Source of the DNA: Pseudomonas nitroreducens TX1
GTDB taxonomy: Bacteria > Pseudomonadota > Gammaproteobacteria > Pseudomonadales > Pseudomonadaceae
NCBI RefSeq assembly: GCF_000313755.1
Contig: NZ_AMZB01000120.1
Location: forward strand, 1 to 54,259
Length of the DNA stretch: 54,259 nt
Direction: 5' to 3'
Shown: one piece after another, positions 51,298-54,259 of the stretch
Layout: each line of letters opens with the position of its first letter
Numbering within the stretch: position 1 is the stretch's first letter
Position numbers and translations under genes: made by a program
Notes under the pieces: generated by a model
The model's database searches: none
What the model was told of the DNA's origin: nothing
The model's input: only the letters and a program-made list of their open reading frames with translations

Positions 51298-54024
51298 ATG
51301 ACCGACTTCTCGACTCTGCCAAGTCTGACCCCTGTACCGCCCGGTGTGGCCGGCAACCGCTTCTTCCGGCCGCCGCTGCCACATGGCCACGTCGCGCGTT
51401 CGCGCCTGTGCCAGCGCATGGCTGCAGGGCTGGAGGGACGGCTGATCCTGGTATCCGCGCCGGCCGGGTTCGGCAAGAGTTCCCTGGCCATCGAATTCTG
51501 CCAGACGCTGGAAGAGCAATGGCGCAGCCTGTGGCTGGGGCTCAGTGCCAGGGACAGCGACCCCGGGCGCTTCCTCGAGCGCCTGCTCGAAGGCTTGCGC
51601 CTGCATTTCCCCACCCTCGGTGATGAAGCCCTGGCCCTGCTGAAGATGCGCCAGCGCCACCAGCCGTTCGCCTTCGAAGCCTGGCTCGACGACCTGCTTG
51701 ATGAACTGGTGGACAGCCTCTGCGTCGACCGCCCGCTGCTACTGGTGCTGGACGACTATCACCTGGCCCAAGGGGCGGTGCTCGACCGCTGCCTGCAGTT
51801 CCTCCTCAATCACCAGCCCGCCGGCCTGGTCGTGCTGGTCACCAGCCGCCAGCGCCCGGACTGGCACCTGGCGCGCCTGCGCCTGTCGCGCCAGTTGCTG
51901 GAATTCACCGAGCAGGACCTGCGCCTGACCGTCGAGGAGACGGCGCAACTGGTCTGCGCCACCGGCGCCCAACTCGACGACAACGCCCTCGACAACCTGG
52001 TCGAGCGCAGCGAAGGCTGGATCGCCGGGCTGCGCCTGTGGCTGCTGGCCCATGGCGACGAACTGGCGGCCAATGTGCCTGATCTTTCGGTGCACGGCGC
52101 CGAAGAGCTGATCCGCGACTATCTGTTGGAAGAGGTGATCGACAAGCAGTCGCCGGAGGTGCAGATATTCCTGGCCCAGACAGCACGCTTCGAACGCTTC
52201 TCCGCCGAGCTGTGCGATGCCCTGCGGGACTCCCATGACAGCGCCTCGATCCTGCGTCATCTGCAGCAGCACCAGGTATTCCTCGTGCCGCTGGACGAAC
52301 AGGGCCAGTGGTTCCGTTATCACCACCTGTTCTCCGACCTGCTGCTGGCCCGCCCGCTGCCCGGGTCCGGGCCCTCGGCTGCGGCGCTGCACCTGCGCGC
52401 GTGCCGCTGGTTCAGCGCCCAGGGTTTGTTCGATGACGCCGTGGAGCAGGCCCTGCGCGCCGGCCATCCGGAAGTCGCCGCGAGCCTGGTGCAGAGCCTG
52501 TCCGAAGAGCAATTGCTGGCCGAGCAGAACGTCGCCACGCTGCTGCGCTGGAAGATGGACTTGCCCGACAGCCTGCTGGCCAGCACGCCGCGCCTGATCG
52601 TGCTGTACAGCTGGGCGCTGGCGCTGGCCTGTCAGTTGGATGCGGCCGAGGAACTGGGCGCGCAGCTGTCGCGCTTCCTGCCCGCCGCGGATGACACCAC
52701 CCAGCGCGACCTGCTCGCGCAATGGCAGGCCCTGGCGGGCGTGATCGCCCGTGGTCGTGGCGAGATCGAAGCGGCCGAGCGGCACTGCGAGGAGGCCTTG
52801 CAGGGCCTCGGTCCGGAGCGCTTCGGCCCGCGCCTGCTGTGCCTGTCGACCCTGAGCAATATCTCCATCGTGCGCGATGACCTGTGGCGTGCACGGGGGC
52901 TGAACAGAGAGGCGCTGGAACTGGCGCAACGCTTCGGCAATCCGCTGTTCGAGGCCATGGTGCATTACGACCGAGCCCGCGTGCTGCAGGCGCGTGGCGA
53001 GGTGCTGCGCGCCGAGGACGAAGTGCGTCAGGGACTGGCGCGGTTGGCCGGCCTGTCCTCGCAGCGTCGCTATGCGGTGCGCGGCCGGCTGATGCTTTAC
53101 CAGGGCTACCTGCGCAGCTTGGCGCTGCAGCCGGACGAGGCGCGCAAATGCCTCAAGGCCGGCATCGAGGAGGCTCGCGCCTGCCGCGATATCAGCCTGG
53201 TGATCGGCTTCTGCGTGCTGGCCAGCCTGGAAGGGCGGCTGGGCAACTACACCCGCGCCTTCGCCTACCTCGCCGAGGTCGAGCGGATGATGCACGTGTG
53301 GGACGTGCCGCCGGTCTATTACCTGTCGGCCATTACCCTGATCAAGTGCGAACTCTGGCTCGGTCAGGGCCAGGTCGAACTGGCCACGGCCTGGCTGGAG
53401 CGTCTGCGCGACACCTACACCGGCGACGAGCCGGCCACCCCGCCGGAGTGTTCGCCACAGTTGCCGCGCAACGTGGAGATGCTGCAGTCGCAGCTGGAGC
53501 GCCGCGAGGGTCGCATGGCCGACGCCGAGGCGCGGCTGCGCGCCGTGGCCAGCGGCGCCCTGCAAGGCGGTGCGCAGTTGCAGGCACGTTTCGCCCAAGG
53601 CCAGCTGGTTGCCCTGCTGCTGCAGGACGGCCGTGAACGCGAGGCTTCCTTCGAGCTGGGCGAATGCCTGAATGGATTGGCGGTCGGCCTGCTGATCCCG
53701 TTGCATGAAGTCCTGCTGCAACATCCGGACTGGCTGCGCGAGCAACTGGCCGTGCGGGCGTCTTCGCCGGCCATCGAGGCCTTGCGCGAACGACTGCCGG
53801 CTGCGCCGGAGCGCGGCATGGCGCTCCCCGATTGCCTGAGCGGCCGTGAGCTGGCGGTCCTGGAACTGATCGCCCAGGGCTGCTCCAACCAGGAAATCAG
53901 CGAACGCCTGTTCATCTCCCTGCACACGGTGAAAAGCCACGCCCGCCACATCAACGACAAGCTCGGCGTCGAACGCCGCACCCAGGCGGTGGCGCGGGCA
54001 AAGGAAATGGGGCTGTTGCGCTAG
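51298..54024 (+). CDS. MalT-type LuxR regulator (LAL ATPase activator)
   Basis: A 908-residue large ATP-binding LuxR regulator. The P-loop is APAGFGKSS (54-62) and the Walker B LLLVLDDYH (about 147-155). A TPR-like central region binds the inducer in this class (residues about 400-780). The C-terminal LuxR helix-turn-helix is LSGRELAVLELIAQGCSNQEISERLFISLHTVKSHARHINDKL (about 847-889). It is separated from the operon by a terminator, so it has its own promoter in 51128-51297, which lacks the AAATCAC block. It is the likely activator of the two promoters at 45643 and 47536. Confidence 0.92.
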   Translation: MTDFSTLPSLTPVPPGVAGNRFFRPPLPHGHVARSRLCQRMAAGLEGRLILVSAPAGFGKSSLAIEFCQTLEEQWRSLWLGLSARDSDPGRFLERLLEGLRLHFPTLGDEALALLKMRQRHQPFAFEAWLDDLLDELVDSLCVDRPLLLVLDDYHLAQGAVLDRCLQFLLNHQPAGLVVLVTSRQRPDWHLARLRLSRQLLEFTEQDLRLTVEETAQLVCATGAQLDDNALDNLVERSEGWIAGLRLWLLAHGDELAANVPDLSVHGAEELIRDYLLEEVIDKQSPEVQIFLAQTARFERFSAELCDALRDSHDSASILRHLQQHQVFLVPLDEQGQWFRYHHLFSDLLLARPLPGSGPSAAALHLRACRWFSAQGLFDDAVEQALRAGHPEVAASLVQSLSEEQLLAEQNVATLLRWKMDLPDSLLASTPRLIVLYSWALALACQLDAAEELGAQLSRFLPAADDTTQRDLLAQWQALAGVIARGRGEIEAAERHCEEALQGLGPERFGPRLLCLSTLSNISIVRDDLWRARGLNREALELAQRFGNPLFEAMVHYDRARVLQARGEVLRAEDEVRQGLARLAGLSSQRRYAVRGRLMLYQGYLRSLALQPDEARKCLKAGIEEARACRDISLVIGFCVLASLEGRLGNYTRAFAYLAEVERMMHVWDVPPVYYLSAITLIKCELWLGQGQVELATAWLERLRDTYTGDEPATPPECSPQLPRNVEMLQSQLERREGRMADAEARLRAVASGALQGGAQLQARFAQGQLVALLLQDGREREASFELGECLNGLAVGLLIPLHEVLLQHPDWLREQLAVRASSPAIEALRERLPAAPERGMALPDCLSGRELAVLELIAQGCSNQEISERLFISLHTVKSHARHINDKLGVERRTQAVARAKEMGLLR

Positions 54025-54066
54025 GGCGCTGGCCGAGCCTTCCGACGTCAACGGCAGGTGAAGGAG

Positions 54067-54188
54067 CCCCTCTCCCTAGCCCTCTCCCGCAAGCGGGAGA
54101 GGGGACCGTTCGGAGCAGGATGAAACCACGCCATCAGCCGGCACGGACGGCTCCCTCTCCCTTCAGGGAGAGGGTTGGGGAGAGGGAA
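54067..54188. repeat. Composite CCCTCTCCC fold-back repeat (short copy)
   Basis: Two facing CCCTCTCCC / GGGAGAGGG arms around GGACCGTTCGGAGCAGGATG and CATCAGCCGGCACG. It corresponds to the copy at 32788-32979 minus the second internal unit. It follows the LAL gene at the window edge; the rest of the window (54189-54259) shows no gene. Confidence 0.8.
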
Positions 54189-54259
54189 GAACCCCGAGCA
54201 CTGACTCGCAAAAGAAGACAGTTGCTCCTACCTAGTTTGGGATTTCTCAGCAAGGGCTC

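Noticed and set aside
51739..54051. 770-codon open frame antisense to the LAL regulator
   Set aside because: No family features, Gln/Arg/His-rich shadow of a gene whose P-loop and helix-turn-helix are intact.

Overview
The window is a gene-dense, GC-rich bacterial chromosome segment that I read as Pseudomonas, probably of the P. aeruginosa / P. nitroreducens / P. citronellolis kind. The strongest pointers are an MvaT-type H-NS analogue (16320-16694), the sbcB/mvaT/purU neighbourhood, malate:quinone oxidoreductase, Pseudomonas-style REP palindromes and the protein families themselves. No phage, plasmid, insertion sequence, CRISPR array, rRNA or tRNA was seen. From memory of the PAO1 map, the first 18 kb resembles the block from pykA to purU and the stretch from about 19 to 43 kb resembles the block around upp, mqoB, lysP and rsmC, which lie apart in PAO1. 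This order is from recollection, not a search.

Region by region. 1-5.9 kb: enoyl-CoA hydratase/isomerase, pyruvate kinase, a tandem universal stress protein, two small TPR-like lipoproteins, a DUF4124 protein and a PilZ protein. 5.9-12.9 kb: one tightly coupled minus-strand operon (RDD, SpoIIM-like, DUF4129, DUF4350, MoxR ATPase, DUF58), joined mostly by ATGA overlaps and looking like a membrane-anchored AAA+ chaperone system. 12.9-14.7 kb: two tandem paralogous membrane proteins. 14.8-18.1 kb: exonuclease I, MvaT, PurU and a 61-residue acidic protein. 18-22.4 kb: a YbhN-like membrane protein and nucleobase salvage (UraA, Upp, Hpt) with a WbuC-type cupin. 22.6-30.3 kb: aldehyde dehydrogenase with a convergent LysR gene, several small conserved proteins, a VOC protein, Mqo and a YajG-like lipoprotein. 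30.4-37.5 kb: a PlsB-like acyltransferase, a CPXCG/DUF2007/SRAP gene trio, a dCache chemoreceptor, an M48 lipoprotein protease and an NAD(P)-dependent epimerase. 37.6-44.1 kb: an NTF2-like protein, a GDT1-type manganese exporter under a yybP-ykoY riboswitch, LysP, RsmC, a DUF1835 protein, a hydroxyacid dehydrogenase and a LysE exporter. 44.2-54 kb: thiolase, then an acyl-CoA ligase, DUF1302 and DUF1329 envelope proteins and a MalT-type LuxR activator.

The most interesting points are: (i) the acyl-CoA ligase and the DUF1302-DUF1329 operon share a 49-bp promoter layout (a conserved 23-bp upstream block, an unconserved spacer and a conserved -10 region), which makes them a likely co-regulated module for taking up or hydrolysing and then activating fatty esters or acids, with the adjacent LAL regulator as the obvious candidate activator; (ii) a SRAP-domain protein in which the cross-linking Cys2 and two other catalytic residues are replaced; (iii) a manganese riboswitch followed by what look like mutually exclusive hairpins near the ribosome binding site; (iv) a tandem 43-bp unit carrying perfect DnaA boxes between the enoyl-CoA hydratase and pyk genes; and (v) several families of fold-back repeats, including a 180-bp element and a composite repeat present twice.
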